The notes under the pieces were generated by a model, which was given only the letters and a program-made list of their open reading frames with translations, was not told the origin of the DNA and did not search any database. This document shows, one piece after another, positions 8,890-18,767 of a stretch of 50,387 nucleotides of DNA. A program made the translations under genes and the position numbers. Position 1 is the stretch's first letter, and each line of letters starts with the position of its first letter. Source of the stretch: Pseudomonadales bacterium (lineage in GTDB: Bacteria; Pseudomonadota; Gammaproteobacteria; Pseudomonadales; Azotimanducaceae); the NCBI GenBank assembly GCA_024234635.1, contig JACKNX010000023.1:1-50387 (forward strand), read 5' to 3'.

Positions 8890-8925
8890 ATTGGACAGGC
8901 AGGGTGTTCTGGACAGGGACAAGGT
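8890..8925 (-). repeat. CTGTCCA array, reverse orientation
   Basis: On the plus strand TTGGACAGGCAGGGTG is followed by TTCTGGACAGGGAC and AAGGTTCTGG. Read on the minus strand this gives two CCTGTCCA cores about 20 bases apart. This is the same core as at 7262-7320 but inverted, so the two arrays bracket the reductase/HxlR pair. Confidence 0.6.
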
Positions 8926-9130
8926 TCTGGAGAAGGCTCTTGACGGGCACGCAGCGGGTTTATTGCGGAAGGGCTGAGGGAGTACTAGACGAGCATACCC
9001 GCCTGACGCTGCGGCTTACCGACAGATGGCCAGAACCCGGAGGAGTTGAAGGAGTTCCAGGTGTTTGCGCCTGATTCGGCGCCTGTGCTCTTGCGGGATC
9101 ATCCTTCGTTGAAAGGTGTCTGGCACCGTG

Positions 9131-9157
9131 CTCGAGTCCGTATACTCCGGACTCGAG
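9131..9157. promoter_or_regulatory. Perfect 10-bp inverted repeat before the LLM oxidoreductase
   Basis: The arms CTCGAGTCCG (9131-9140) and CGGACTCGAG (9148-9157) flank the loop TATACTC and end 20 bases before the start codon. The position fits an operator, or an RNA hairpin at the 5' end of the message. The loop TATACT also resembles a -10 element. Confidence 0.5.
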
Positions 9158-9176
9158 TGACATCCCGGAGTGCCTC

Positions 9177-10097
9177 ATGCGAATCGGTATCAATGGCACC
9201 GGCCTGGTCGGCAGGGCATCGGTTGCAGCGGTCATCGCCGATGTGGCGCGTGCCCGGGAAAACGGCTTTGCCTCGTACTGGCTGGCGGAACATCCAACGG
9301 GCGGCTTTGATGCGCTCACCGTGCTGGCGCTGGCCGGTCAGCAGGTCCCTGATATCGAACTGGGCACCGCGGTGATACCAACGTGGCCCCGGCATCCGAT
9401 GGTGCTGGCCGGGCAGGCGAACACGGTGGCCGACACGATACCGGGAAGACTTTGCCTCGGCATCGGCCTGTCGCATGCCGTCATGATGCAGAGCCTCGGC
9501 ATCCGCTTTGAACGCCCCATCCGGCATCTGCGGGAGTTCCTGGACGTGCTCATGCCGCTCGTCCGGGAAGGCGCGGTAAACGCGCAGGGCGAACTGCTGA
9601 GCTGTGAAGCTCGCCTGTTCCGTGCCCCGGCAACCCCGTATTCGGTGGTGGTTGCGGCGCTGGGGCCGCAGGCGCTGGCCGTGGCCGGTCGCCTGACGGA
9701 TGGCGTGTCCCTTGCCTGGGTGGGTCCGAAGACCATTCGCGACCACATCGTGCCACGCGTGCGTGACGCAGCCGATGCGGCCGGGCGGCCGACGCCAAGG
9801 GTCATCGCAACGCTGCCGATCTGCGTGACGGACGACGCGGCAAGGGTCTGCGCGCATATCAACCAGAATCTCGCCATGTATGGACAACTGCCGTCCTATC
9901 GCGCCATGTTCGACCGCGAAGGTGTCGCGGCGCCGGCGGACGTTGCGCTGGTGGGCTCCCGCTCACAGGTCGAGGCGGGGTTGGCCACTCTGCGTGAGGC
10001 CGGCGTCAGCGACTATGCAGCGTCGATCTACGCGCTGCATCCGGGCGAGCGCGAGGCAACGCTGGCGTTGCTGCGCGCCAGCAGCGCCGCCACGTGA
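9177..10097 (+). CDS. LLM-class flavin-dependent oxidoreductase (F420/FMN type)
   Basis: The 306-residue protein has the luciferase-like monooxygenase pattern. The N-terminus RIGINGTGL is followed by ENGFASYWLAEH, the GTAVIPTWPRHP strand-turn, the GRLCLGIGLSHAV loop and a C-terminal GVSDYAASIYA segment. These match the TIGR-type subfamily of putative F420-dependent oxidoreductases found in mycobacteria and in hydrocarbon-degrading proteobacteria. The cofactor (F420 or FMN) and the substrate are not decidable from sequence. CGGAG lies six bases before the ATG. It probably shares a transcript with the next gene, 16 bases downstream. Confidence 0.88.
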   Translation: MRIGINGTGLVGRASVAAVIADVARARENGFASYWLAEHPTGGFDALTVLALAGQQVPDIELGTAVIPTWPRHPMVLAGQANTVADTIPGRLCLGIGLSHAVMMQSLGIRFERPIRHLREFLDVLMPLVREGAVNAQGELLSCEARLFRAPATPYSVVVAALGPQALAVAGRLTDGVSLAWVGPKTIRDHIVPRVRDAADAAGRPTPRVIATLPICVTDDAARVCAHINQNLAMYGQLPSYRAMFDREGVAAPADVALVGSRSQVEAGLATLREAGVSDYAASIYALHPGEREATLALLRASSAAT

Positions 10098-10113
10098 ACC
10101 GGTTTGTCTGAGC

Positions 10114-11073
10114 ATGTTCAGCAATCTTCAGAAAACGATACTGCTCGCGTGCGGCGTCATTCTGGTTGCCGGGCTCGGTCTGCTTGCCATCGATCGGTGG
10201 ATAGTGCGCGCGGGTGCGCCGGATGAAGCCTCACAGCGGGAGGCGGTTCTGCGTGAACTGGCGCTGGAGCCGGTACGGGACCAGGCGACGCTCGCCCGGA
10301 TGCCCGCGCAGCTCGAGGCTTTCGTGCCGCTGCTGGGCCAGGTTACCCGTATCGACGACGTACTGCGTCAGCAGCAGGCTGAGGCCACGCTGTACCTCGT
10401 GGCGTTCCGCTCCCGGCAGCGGGACGCCGGCCTGGACCGGGCGTTGTCCCGCACCGGTGTCGATGCACCCCGACTGCTGTTGCTGATCGAGTTGCGCGAG
10501 CCGCCTGGCTGGAACGCGTTCCTGCAGACGGAGGCTGCCACCGCACCCGCGGAGTTGCCCGACGCCTGGCATGAACGCCTGGCGAGACTCGAGGACTACC
10601 GCATGGGCATCAGCGGTAATTTTGTGGTGTTTGTCTCGAGGCTCTCCGGTTCCGCGTTGATGGCGACGATCGAGGCGAACACGAGCCCGGAGTTTCATCC
10701 GGGCTTGCTCAACAGCGCGTTGCGCGTGGATGTGCAGCAGGCGCTGGATATCGTGGGAGCCATGCCGGGCGCGCCGGTACTGGAGCGGTTCTACCGCATA
10801 CCCGGCGTGGAGGTGAATCTGCCCGCCGTGAACCGCGAGCCTCTGGAGCGGCAACGGGAGGCGCAGCGTGCACGCCAGCGGGAACTCGAGGCGGAGCGTG
10901 CCGCCATGCGCGCGCGGATGCAGGAACAGCAATCGGCGTTCCGTCAGCGCAACGAAGAGAACCTGACCCGCTTCCGCGAACGCACCCGGCAGGCCACCGG
11001 GGCCGAGGGAGAAGCGGGAAGGGAAGCGTCGGGGTCAGCGGCCACGAGCGAACTGCCGGCGCCCGCGGAGTAG
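10114..11073 (+). CDS. Membrane-anchored protein of unknown function with coiled-coil tail
   Basis: I do not recognise this 319-residue protein. Residues 7-28 form one hydrophobic helix (LLACGVILVAGLGLLAI), giving an N-terminal anchor. The middle part (35-240) is a globular alpha/beta-like domain, presumably periplasmic. Residues about 245-300 are a charged helix rich in Arg, Glu and Gln (RQREAQRARQRELEAERAAMRARMQEQ) and should form a coiled coil, followed by a low-complexity tail of Gly, Ala and Glu. The start was chosen at the ATG after the end of the oxidoreductase, because the longer frame overlaps that gene and has no family-like sequence. Confidence 0.6.
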   Translation: MFSNLQKTILLACGVILVAGLGLLAIDRWIVRAGAPDEASQREAVLRELALEPVRDQATLARMPAQLEAFVPLLGQVTRIDDVLRQQQAEATLYLVAFRSRQRDAGLDRALSRTGVDAPRLLLLIELREPPGWNAFLQTEAATAPAELPDAWHERLARLEDYRMGISGNFVVFVSRLSGSALMATIEANTSPEFHPGLLNSALRVDVQQALDIVGAMPGAPVLERFYRIPGVEVNLPAVNREPLERQREAQRARQRELEAERAAMRARMQEQQSAFRQRNEENLTRFRERTRQATGAEGEAGREASGSAATSELPAPAE

Positions 11074-11163
11074 GGCGTTGCTGTCATCCCGGTCGGGGAT
11101 GGCCGGCGCGAATGGCGAGAGTGTGGTGGTGCCCGCGGTTGTTCAGACCGGTCTCCGGCGCGA

Positions 11164-11907
11164 TCACGCCATCAGTGCCACGACGAGCAGGATCGCCAGC
11201 AGCCCGCCGAGGCCGAGGACGGTCAGCGCCGCGACGAACAGACCGGCGACCGCCAGGAACGGGTGTCGTTCGGCCAGGCGCTGGAGGCGTCCCAGGCGCA
11301 CCATGCTGGCCGGCGCTGGCAGGGAATCTGCGGCGCGGGCGATCACCGCGAGCGACTCTACTGCCTGCGTCACGCGTGCGGCCGTCAGGTCCGCCAGTTG
11401 CAGCACCGGACTGCCATGGCAGGCCGTTCCCCTGTCTGTCCGCGGCGCCAGGTAGACGCTGCCGGCAAAGGTGGATGACGCCCTTTCGTTTATAAGCGTT
11501 GCCGTTTCCTGCATGGCGTCGGCACGTTCGGTGAACATCGATGCCCACGTGATGTCGTTTGTCACGATGCTGAAACCGGGCACTACCTGCGGGGTGTCGA
11601 GTACGGTCAGGTTGCGCAGGCGGTAGATGAAGGCGACGAGCCGGTTTGCGGCGAAAGAGGCCCGCACGAAGTACAGGTGGACACGTACGTCGACCGCGAT
11701 CTCCAACGTCAGTTTGTAGCCGATCCGCCGGCGCAGCCTGACCTCGCCCGCGTACCGGGTGCGGCTGAGTGGCATCACCGTGACAACGCACGCACGGTGA
11801 TGGCTCTCACCGTGCCAGCGCAAGCCGCCAAAGTGCCGCGCCCTGGTAAAGCCGCGCACGGCCAGCGCGCCGTCCAGCGCGCTCAGCGTCTCCTCGAAAG
11901 TGCTCAT
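11164..11907 (-). CDS. Unknown protein with C-terminal membrane hairpin
   Basis: The 247-residue protein has no family I can name. The N-terminal 200 residues are soluble and Arg-rich, with a WHGESHHRACVVTVMP stretch. Residues about 212-247 form one or two closely spaced membrane helices (FLAVAGLFVAALTVLGLGGLLAILLVVALMA), as in tail-anchored proteins. It is convergent with the coiled-coil protein and lies 21 bases upstream of the end of the Baeyer-Villiger gene, so it could share a transcript that begins elsewhere. Coding is supported by length and by the protein-like hydrophobic pattern only. Confidence 0.5.
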   Translation of the reverse strand: MSTFEETLSALDGALAVRGFTRARHFGGLRWHGESHHRACVVTVMPLSRTRYAGEVRLRRRIGYKLTLEIAVDVRVHLYFVRASFAANRLVAFIYRLRNLTVLDTPQVVPGFSIVTNDITWASMFTERADAMQETATLINERASSTFAGSVYLAPRTDRGTACHGSPVLQLADLTAARVTQAVESLAVIARAADSLPAPASMVRLGRLQRLAERHPFLAVAGLFVAALTVLGLGGLLAILLVVALMA

Positions 11908-11928
11908 TCGTGCAGGGCTACCGTAGCG

Positions 11929-13725
<1,797 letters not shown>

Positions 13726-13874
13726 GGTGGCGTTCCTGAAAAGGGCGGCAGCCGCGAACGATAGGGTCTGTGCCGTCGGGGCGCAACGCGGCTGGCGCCA
13801 CATGCCCGCCATGGGCTTTGCAAACCGGTTCCGGAAGCGCTTCACTGCCGGCTTCACTTCAGGGGAGAACCGCC
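13726..13874. promoter_or_regulatory. Divergent promoter region of monooxygenase and lactonase
   Basis: This 149-base space separates two divergent, functionally compatible genes. It contains short palindromes such as AACCGGTT (about 13825-13832), but no box that I can assign. A shared regulator is plausible, but none is encoded nearby. Confidence 0.3.
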
Positions 13875-14849
13875 ATGCCAACCGTGGATACCGCCCGCGG
13901 AACCATCGATACCAGTGCACTCGGCCGCGTGCTGATGCACGAACACGTGTTCATCCTGTCGCCGGAAATACAGCAGAACTATCCGGAGGAGTGGGGCGAC
14001 GAGGACAGGCGTATCGAGGATGCCATCCGCCGTCTGGCGGAACTGAAGTCTGCTGGCATCGACACCATTCTCGATCCCACCGCCATTGGTCTCGGGCGCT
14101 ACATTCCGCGCATCCAGCGTATTGCCGAACGGATCGATCTCAACATCGTCGTGGCCACCGGACTCTACACATTCCTCGAGCTCCCGCACTACTACGCCAA
14201 CCGCCCCGTGCGGAACGGCGAGGACCCCATGACGCGACATTTCGTGCGCGACATCGAGCAGGGGATTGCCGACACCGGCATCCGTGCCGCGGTGATCAAA
14301 TGCGCCACGGACAAACCCGGTCTGACGCCGGACGTGGAGCGCACCCTGCGCGCCTGCGCCCGGGCGCATCGGCAGACAGGCGCGCCCATCACCACGCACA
14401 CCAACGCGGAACTGCGCCGCGGACTCGATCAGCAGCGCATCTTTCGCGAGGAAGGCGTGGACCTGTCGCGTGTGGTTATAGGCCACTGCGGCGATACCGA
14501 TAACCTGTACTATCTGCAGGAACTGCTCGATGCCGGCAGCATCATCGGCATGGACCGTTTCGGTATCGATGGTCTGTTACCCACCGAAAAGCGGGTAGCG
14601 GTGGTGGCGGAGCTGTGCGGCAAGGGGTATGCCGGACAGATGGTGCTCAGCCACGACGCGTCCTGTTATCTCGACTGGATCGCCGGCGAGATGCCGCTGG
14701 GCGCGCTGCCGCACTGGCATTACCTGCACATCAGCCAGGATGTCATTCCAGCGCTGCTGGAGGCGGGCGTAACCCAGGCGCAGATTGACACCATGCTCGT
14801 GGACGTGCCGAAACGGTTCTTCGACACGCGGGCGAAAGGCGCTTACTGA
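13875..14849 (+). CDS. Phosphotriesterase-like lactonase/amidohydrolase
   Basis: The 324-residue TIM-barrel metalloenzyme has all ligands of the phosphotriesterase family: His22 and His24 (MHEHVF), bridging Lys142 (AVIKCAT), His175 (TTHTNAE), His204 (IGHCGD) and Asp261 (LSHDAS). Members hydrolyse lactones, esters or phosphotriesters at a binuclear metal centre. Most environmental members are lactonases. AGGGGA lies nine bases before the chosen ATG; a longer frame upstream is not family-like. Placement opposite a Baeyer-Villiger monooxygenase suggests it opens the lactone made by that enzyme (inference). A second, diverged member is encoded at 26260-27228. Confidence 0.92.
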   Translation: MPTVDTARGTIDTSALGRVLMHEHVFILSPEIQQNYPEEWGDEDRRIEDAIRRLAELKSAGIDTILDPTAIGLGRYIPRIQRIAERIDLNIVVATGLYTFLELPHYYANRPVRNGEDPMTRHFVRDIEQGIADTGIRAAVIKCATDKPGLTPDVERTLRACARAHRQTGAPITTHTNAELRRGLDQQRIFREEGVDLSRVVIGHCGDTDNLYYLQELLDAGSIIGMDRFGIDGLLPTEKRVAVVAELCGKGYAGQMVLSHDASCYLDWIAGEMPLGALPHWHYLHISQDVIPALLEAGVTQAQIDTMLVDVPKRFFDTRAKGAY

Positions 14850-14862
14850 GCGCCCGGCAAAG

Positions 14863-17226
14863 TCAGGAAAGCACGCCGGCGGCCCGAAGTTCGGCGATCC
14901 GGTCTGCGGGCATGCCGAGCACCTCGCGCAGCACCGCTTCCGTGTCGGCGCCCAGGCACGGCGCCGGTTGCCGCACGCCATTCGGACGGTTGTCGAAGCG
15001 CCACGGAATACCTGCGTGCGGTCGCACGCCCACCTCCGGATGCGCCAGACGTTCGATGAATCCACGGGCGTTCAGGTGGGGGTCGTCGGCGATATCCCGC
15101 GTGGAGAGGGTAGGGAATGCGGGAATCCCCAGTGCCTGCAGTTCACGGGTGATCAGCCAGCGGCCGCGTTCGGCTGCCCAGGCGCCGATGCGTGCGTCGA
15201 TCTCGTCCTCATATGCCTTGCGACCGGCCAGTGTCCAAAAGCGCTCGTCCTTCGCCAGCGTGGCGTCGATGTGGCCGGCGAACTGCCGCCATTCCCCGTC
15301 GTCGCGGCAGGCGATCGTCACCCAGCCGTCTTCCTCCAGGCTGCGATAGCAGTTGTGCGGTGCCATGCGCGCGTCGCGATTGCCCATGCGCGGTGGCTGT
15401 GTGCCGGTCGCCTGGAACTGCATCCACGCCTCGAGGCCGTGCACGGCGGTGGCTTCCCACAGCGAAACATCGATATGGTCACCCTCGCCGGTGGCGTCGC
15501 GACGCACGAGTGCCTCCATGACGCCGAGCGCGGCGGTCAGCCCGGACGTGGGATCGGGCATCGACAGTCCCAGTTCTTCCGCGTCACCCCCTTCGTAGCC
15601 GGTGACCGAACACAGTCCCGTCAGTGCCGCCGCGGAAGGGCCGTAGCCCATGTAGTGCGCGCAGGGGCCGGTCTGCCCGTAGCCTGACACGCTGGCGAGA
15701 ACGATGCGTGGGTTGGCCTGTTTGAGCACGTCGTACCCGAGCCCCAGGCGTTCCAGCACGCCGGTGCCGAAGTTCTGCACCACCACGTCCGATTTCGCCA
15801 CCAGCTCGAGAATCAGCGCGCGGCCAGCGTCGCTGCGCATGTTCACGGCGACGCTGCGTTTGCCCTGGTGCCACTGGTTGAACATGCCCGAAGAGTTGAG
15901 CGTGGTGGGCACGTCATCGGGCGAGAGCGGCAGCCGTCGGTACAGATCGGGACGCTGCGCGGACTCGATGCGGATCACGTCGGCGCCCAGGTGCGCGAGC
16001 ATGAGCGCGCAGAAGGGGCCGGCCCAGGCCCAGCTCAGGTCCACCACGCGCACGCCGTCGAGCGGCAGGCGGGCGCTGTCGCTGCCCAGGCGGGTTCGCA
16101 CGGGCAGATCCTCGTCCAGGAGCGCGTTGTGTTCGCCGACGTGAGGCGCCGGCAGGCGGATCGTCGCGCGACCCCGGGTGGCGAGGATCGGATTGGCCAT
16201 CAGGCGGTGCTCCTTCCCCTCGGCATCGCGATGCGTGTGGAAGAAGTCGCGGGCCTTCAGGTGTTCCTCGCGGGCCAGCTGCGCGTAGTCCAGCACCGGG
16301 GCGACGGCGATCCGGGCTTTCTGGGCCGCGTGGTACAGGTCCTGCGCCGCCCACCCGGCAATCTCCTGCTGCAGCAGTTCGTGCAGGATGTCCTGGTTTT
16401 CGGCGCGTCCGGCGTTGTCGGCGAAGATGTCCATCTGCGTCCATTCCGGCGTGCCCAGAAAAGCCACCAGACGCTCCCACTGGTCCTGCTCGATGCACAC
16501 CAGGTACACCGGGCCATCCTTCGCCTGGAAGATGCGCCAGGGCAGCAGCCCACGCGGGTGGTAGCGGCGGGCGATGAGATCGCGGTAACCGAGCGCCGGC
16601 ATGCCGGCTTCCAGCACGGAGGCGATGTACGCCTGTTGCGACAGATCGACGAAGTCGCCCACACCGCTGCGCATCGCCTGCCGCCATGTCGCCAGCGCCA
16701 CCAGCGCGGCCGTGGTGCCGGCGAGGAAGGCGCTCTGTTCGCCAAACACCTTCAGCGGCGGCAGCGCCGGGTCGAGATGGGTGTTTGGACATACACTCGC
16801 CCAGCCGCCGCCGTGCAGCACCGTGAGTTCCGTGGCCTGGAAATTCGCGCGGGGGCCGCGAACGCCAAACGGGGTGACGGCAACGGCCACCAGTCCCGGC
16901 TGTGTCGCGCGCAGCGTTTGCGGATCCAGCCCGCCGGCGGCCAGCATGGTGGGCGCGTCGCTGAGCAGCACGATGTCTGCCCAGGCCAGCAACTTCGTCT
17001 GGTGTGCCCGTCCCGCCCCTTGATCGGGGTCCAGGCGTACGCCGCGTTTGTTGGCGTTCACCGCCGGATGCAGCCCGCGTGTGCGCAGGGGATCTTCGCC
17101 GGATGCCTCTACCCGGATCACCTCGGCGCCTGCATCGGCCAGCAACCGGCCGGCCCACGCCACGCCCAGGCCCGCACCGAGCTCAAGGACACGGGGAAAG
17201 GCTGGCGTCGCGGTTCCGCTGGTCAT
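14863..17226 (-). CDS. Fused double-domain CaiB/BaiF (family III) CoA-transferase
   Basis: At 787 residues this is twice the usual family length. Two family III CoA-transferase domains are joined: residues about 10-385 and 386-787. Each starts with the family's first strand pattern (VLELGAGLGVAWAGRLLADAGA and VVDLSWAWAGPFCALMLAHLGA). The second domain keeps the catalytic aspartate in MPDPTSGLTAALG (Asp558). At the equivalent place the first domain has Glu163 in FGEQSAFLAGTTAAL, so it may be structural or altered. The enzyme should move CoA between carboxylic acids, activating a catabolic intermediate. AGGAG lies upstream of the ATG. It is divergent from the GST. Confidence 0.92.
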   Translation of the reverse strand: MTSGTATPAFPRVLELGAGLGVAWAGRLLADAGAEVIRVEASGEDPLRTRGLHPAVNANKRGVRLDPDQGAGRAHQTKLLAWADIVLLSDAPTMLAAGGLDPQTLRATQPGLVAVAVTPFGVRGPRANFQATELTVLHGGGWASVCPNTHLDPALPPLKVFGEQSAFLAGTTAALVALATWRQAMRSGVGDFVDLSQQAYIASVLEAGMPALGYRDLIARRYHPRGLLPWRIFQAKDGPVYLVCIEQDQWERLVAFLGTPEWTQMDIFADNAGRAENQDILHELLQQEIAGWAAQDLYHAAQKARIAVAPVLDYAQLAREEHLKARDFFHTHRDAEGKEHRLMANPILATRGRATIRLPAPHVGEHNALLDEDLPVRTRLGSDSARLPLDGVRVVDLSWAWAGPFCALMLAHLGADVIRIESAQRPDLYRRLPLSPDDVPTTLNSSGMFNQWHQGKRSVAVNMRSDAGRALILELVAKSDVVVQNFGTGVLERLGLGYDVLKQANPRIVLASVSGYGQTGPCAHYMGYGPSAAALTGLCSVTGYEGGDAEELGLSMPDPTSGLTAALGVMEALVRRDATGEGDHIDVSLWEATAVHGLEAWMQFQATGTQPPRMGNRDARMAPHNCYRSLEEDGWVTIACRDDGEWRQFAGHIDATLAKDERFWTLAGRKAYEDEIDARIGAWAAERGRWLITRELQALGIPAFPTLSTRDIADDPHLNARGFIERLAHPEVGVRPHAGIPWRFDNRPNGVRQPAPCLGADTEAVLREVLGMPADRIAELRAAGVLS

Positions 17227-17360
17227 GGTGCGTCAACTCCTTGCGGGCAATGGGGCGGTCGTGCCGGGCAATGTAGCGAAAAGGGCGATGATTGCCACGT
17301 TGCTTGAGCGTGGTCGACTGGTCGGCGATAGTTGGAAGGCTCTGTCACGGAAACTTTTTG

Positions 17361-18161
17361 ATGTCTCTTACCGTCTACGAACATCCGCTGTCCCCGTACG
17401 CCCAGAAGGTGAAGATTGCGCTCACTGAGAAGGGCGTGGCATTCACGGCCACCACGCCACAGGCGATCGGTTCGGGGGCCAGCGCCGGGGCATTTGCGGC
17501 TGCCAGCCCCCGGGGCGAGGTACCTGTGCTCGTGCTGGAGTCCGGTGAAGCGCTGTTTGATTCCACGGTGATTCTCGAATACATCGAGGATCGCTGGCCT
17601 GAACCGCCGCTGCTGCCGGCCGAGCCCCTGGCACGGGCGCGGCTGCGGGAGCTGGAGGACGTGATGGATACCCACTTCGAGGCCATCACGTGGGGGCTGG
17701 GCGAAATCCGCCATTTCGGCCGCGGGGGACAGCAGCAGGGGGAGGCGTTGTTTGCCCGCGGACTGGAACAGCTTCACGGCTGGTACGCGTGGCTGGCCCG
17801 GCGCCTCGGCGCAGCGCCCTGGTTCACGGGCGAGCACTTCGGCTGGGGTGATATCTGCGTGGCGCCGTTTGTGAACGGCGCAGTGAGTTTTGGCGCGCAG
17901 CCGTCCGGCGCGCTGGCGGCCTGGCTGGCGCGCGTGAACGACCGTCCAAGCGTCGCCGCCGCGAAGACCGCTGCTGAGGCCGTCGCTTTAGGCGGCGATG
18001 CGCCGAGCCTCGAGATGGTGCGTCAGGCGCTCGAGCAGGGCCTGTTCAAACGCGAATACCGCGACCACCGCCTGGAATGGATGATCCGCACTGGCGGCAT
18101 CGAGGTGGTCGCGGATGGCCTTGCGAAAGGCAACATCCGCTTCACGGAGGTCTTCGGCTGA
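17361..18161 (+). CDS. Glutathione S-transferase family protein
   Basis: The N-terminal thioredoxin-like domain begins SLTVYEHPLSPYAQKVKIAL and carries the GEVPVLVLESGEALFDSTVILEYIE segment that holds glutathione. The C-terminal all-helical domain includes WFTGEHFGWGDICVAPFV with the conserved N-capping Asp. At 266 residues it is longer than most bacterial GSTs (200-230); the extra 40 or so residues are at the C-terminus. It probably conjugates or isomerises electrophilic catabolic intermediates, consistent with its location. The ATG at 17361 follows a weak ACGGAAAC site; an upstream extension has no GST-like sequence. Confidence 0.88.
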   Translation: MSLTVYEHPLSPYAQKVKIALTEKGVAFTATTPQAIGSGASAGAFAAASPRGEVPVLVLESGEALFDSTVILEYIEDRWPEPPLLPAEPLARARLRELEDVMDTHFEAITWGLGEIRHFGRGGQQQGEALFARGLEQLHGWYAWLARRLGAAPWFTGEHFGWGDICVAPFVNGAVSFGAQPSGALAAWLARVNDRPSVAAAKTAAEAVALGGDAPSLEMVRQALEQGLFKREYRDHRLEWMIRTGGIEVVADGLAKGNIRFTEVFG

Positions 18162-18210
18162 GGCGCCATTCCGGCGCGCCGCTCATGTCCTGGCGACAGG
18201 CGCCTGGAAC

Positions 18211-18597
18211 TCAGCCCAGGGTTATCACAAAACCCCACACGGCCATGCCGACGATGACCAGCCCGCTGACGGCCGCACCGAACACCCGGCCGAAGGTGTT
18301 GATGCGTTCCGCATCCAGACCCACGGCGTGCGCGATACGGGCGATGAATAGTGTGCCTGCCAGGCCGTGCAGCCAGACGGGGCCGAGGCCGTTCAGTTCG
18401 AGCAGACCCATCAGGATCAGCGCCATAGGCACCATTTCCAGGTAGTTGCCCTGGCGGCGCATGGCGAGCAGCAGATCTTTCTCGCCACCGTCGCCGATGG
18501 AAATACCCTTCAGGGTACGCATGCGGCCCGGCAGCGCGCCGAGAACGATGGCAAACAGGGCGAACAGGCAGGTCCAGAGAAGGGTGATTGCGGGCAT
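18211..18597 (-). CDS. MAPEG family membrane protein
   Basis: The 128-residue protein has four hydrophobic segments and the family pattern RRQGNYLEMVPMALILMGLLELNG, followed by ARIAHAVGLDAERINTFGRVFG. MAPEG proteins (membrane-associated proteins in eicosanoid and glutathione metabolism) are trimeric membrane enzymes, some with glutathione transferase or peroxidase activity. The adjacent convergent GST makes a shared detoxification role reasonable, although substrates are unknown. GGAGA lies six bases before the ATG. Confidence 0.9.
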   Translation of the reverse strand: MPAITLLWTCLFALFAIVLGALPGRMRTLKGISIGDGGEKDLLLAMRRQGNYLEMVPMALILMGLLELNGLGPVWLHGLAGTLFIARIAHAVGLDAERINTFGRVFGAAVSGLVIVGMAVWGFVITLG

Positions 18598-18767
18598 GGG
18601 TGTCTCCTTGGTCGACGATCGGGGTCAGTCGACACAAGGACGAACGGCGTATGACGAAGCGGACACCGTGGTGCACGAAGCCTGCGCAGCGGTCCCGCCC
18701 GGGCGGCCGGTTCTGTTGTCGCGCCGGCAGGGCTCGTGGAGGCGAGCCTTGCCGGCTGTCAAAGCGG

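Larger units (their letters stand above)
8866..9176. other. 311-base gene-free region with inverted CTGTCCA array and promoter-proximal dyad
   Basis: No gene is evident here. It contains the reverse-oriented CTGTCCA array (8890-8925), a GGTGTCTGGCACC near-palindrome at about 9115-9127 that resembles short REP-like motifs seen near REP-associated transposases, and the perfect dyad at 9131-9157 next to the oxidoreductase start. The middle part shows no codon periodicity that I can detect. Confidence 0.55.

Noticed and set aside
15868..17307. Long open frame opposite the fused CoA-transferase
   Set aside because: It has no recognisable sequence and is a mirror of the conserved CoA-transferase codons.
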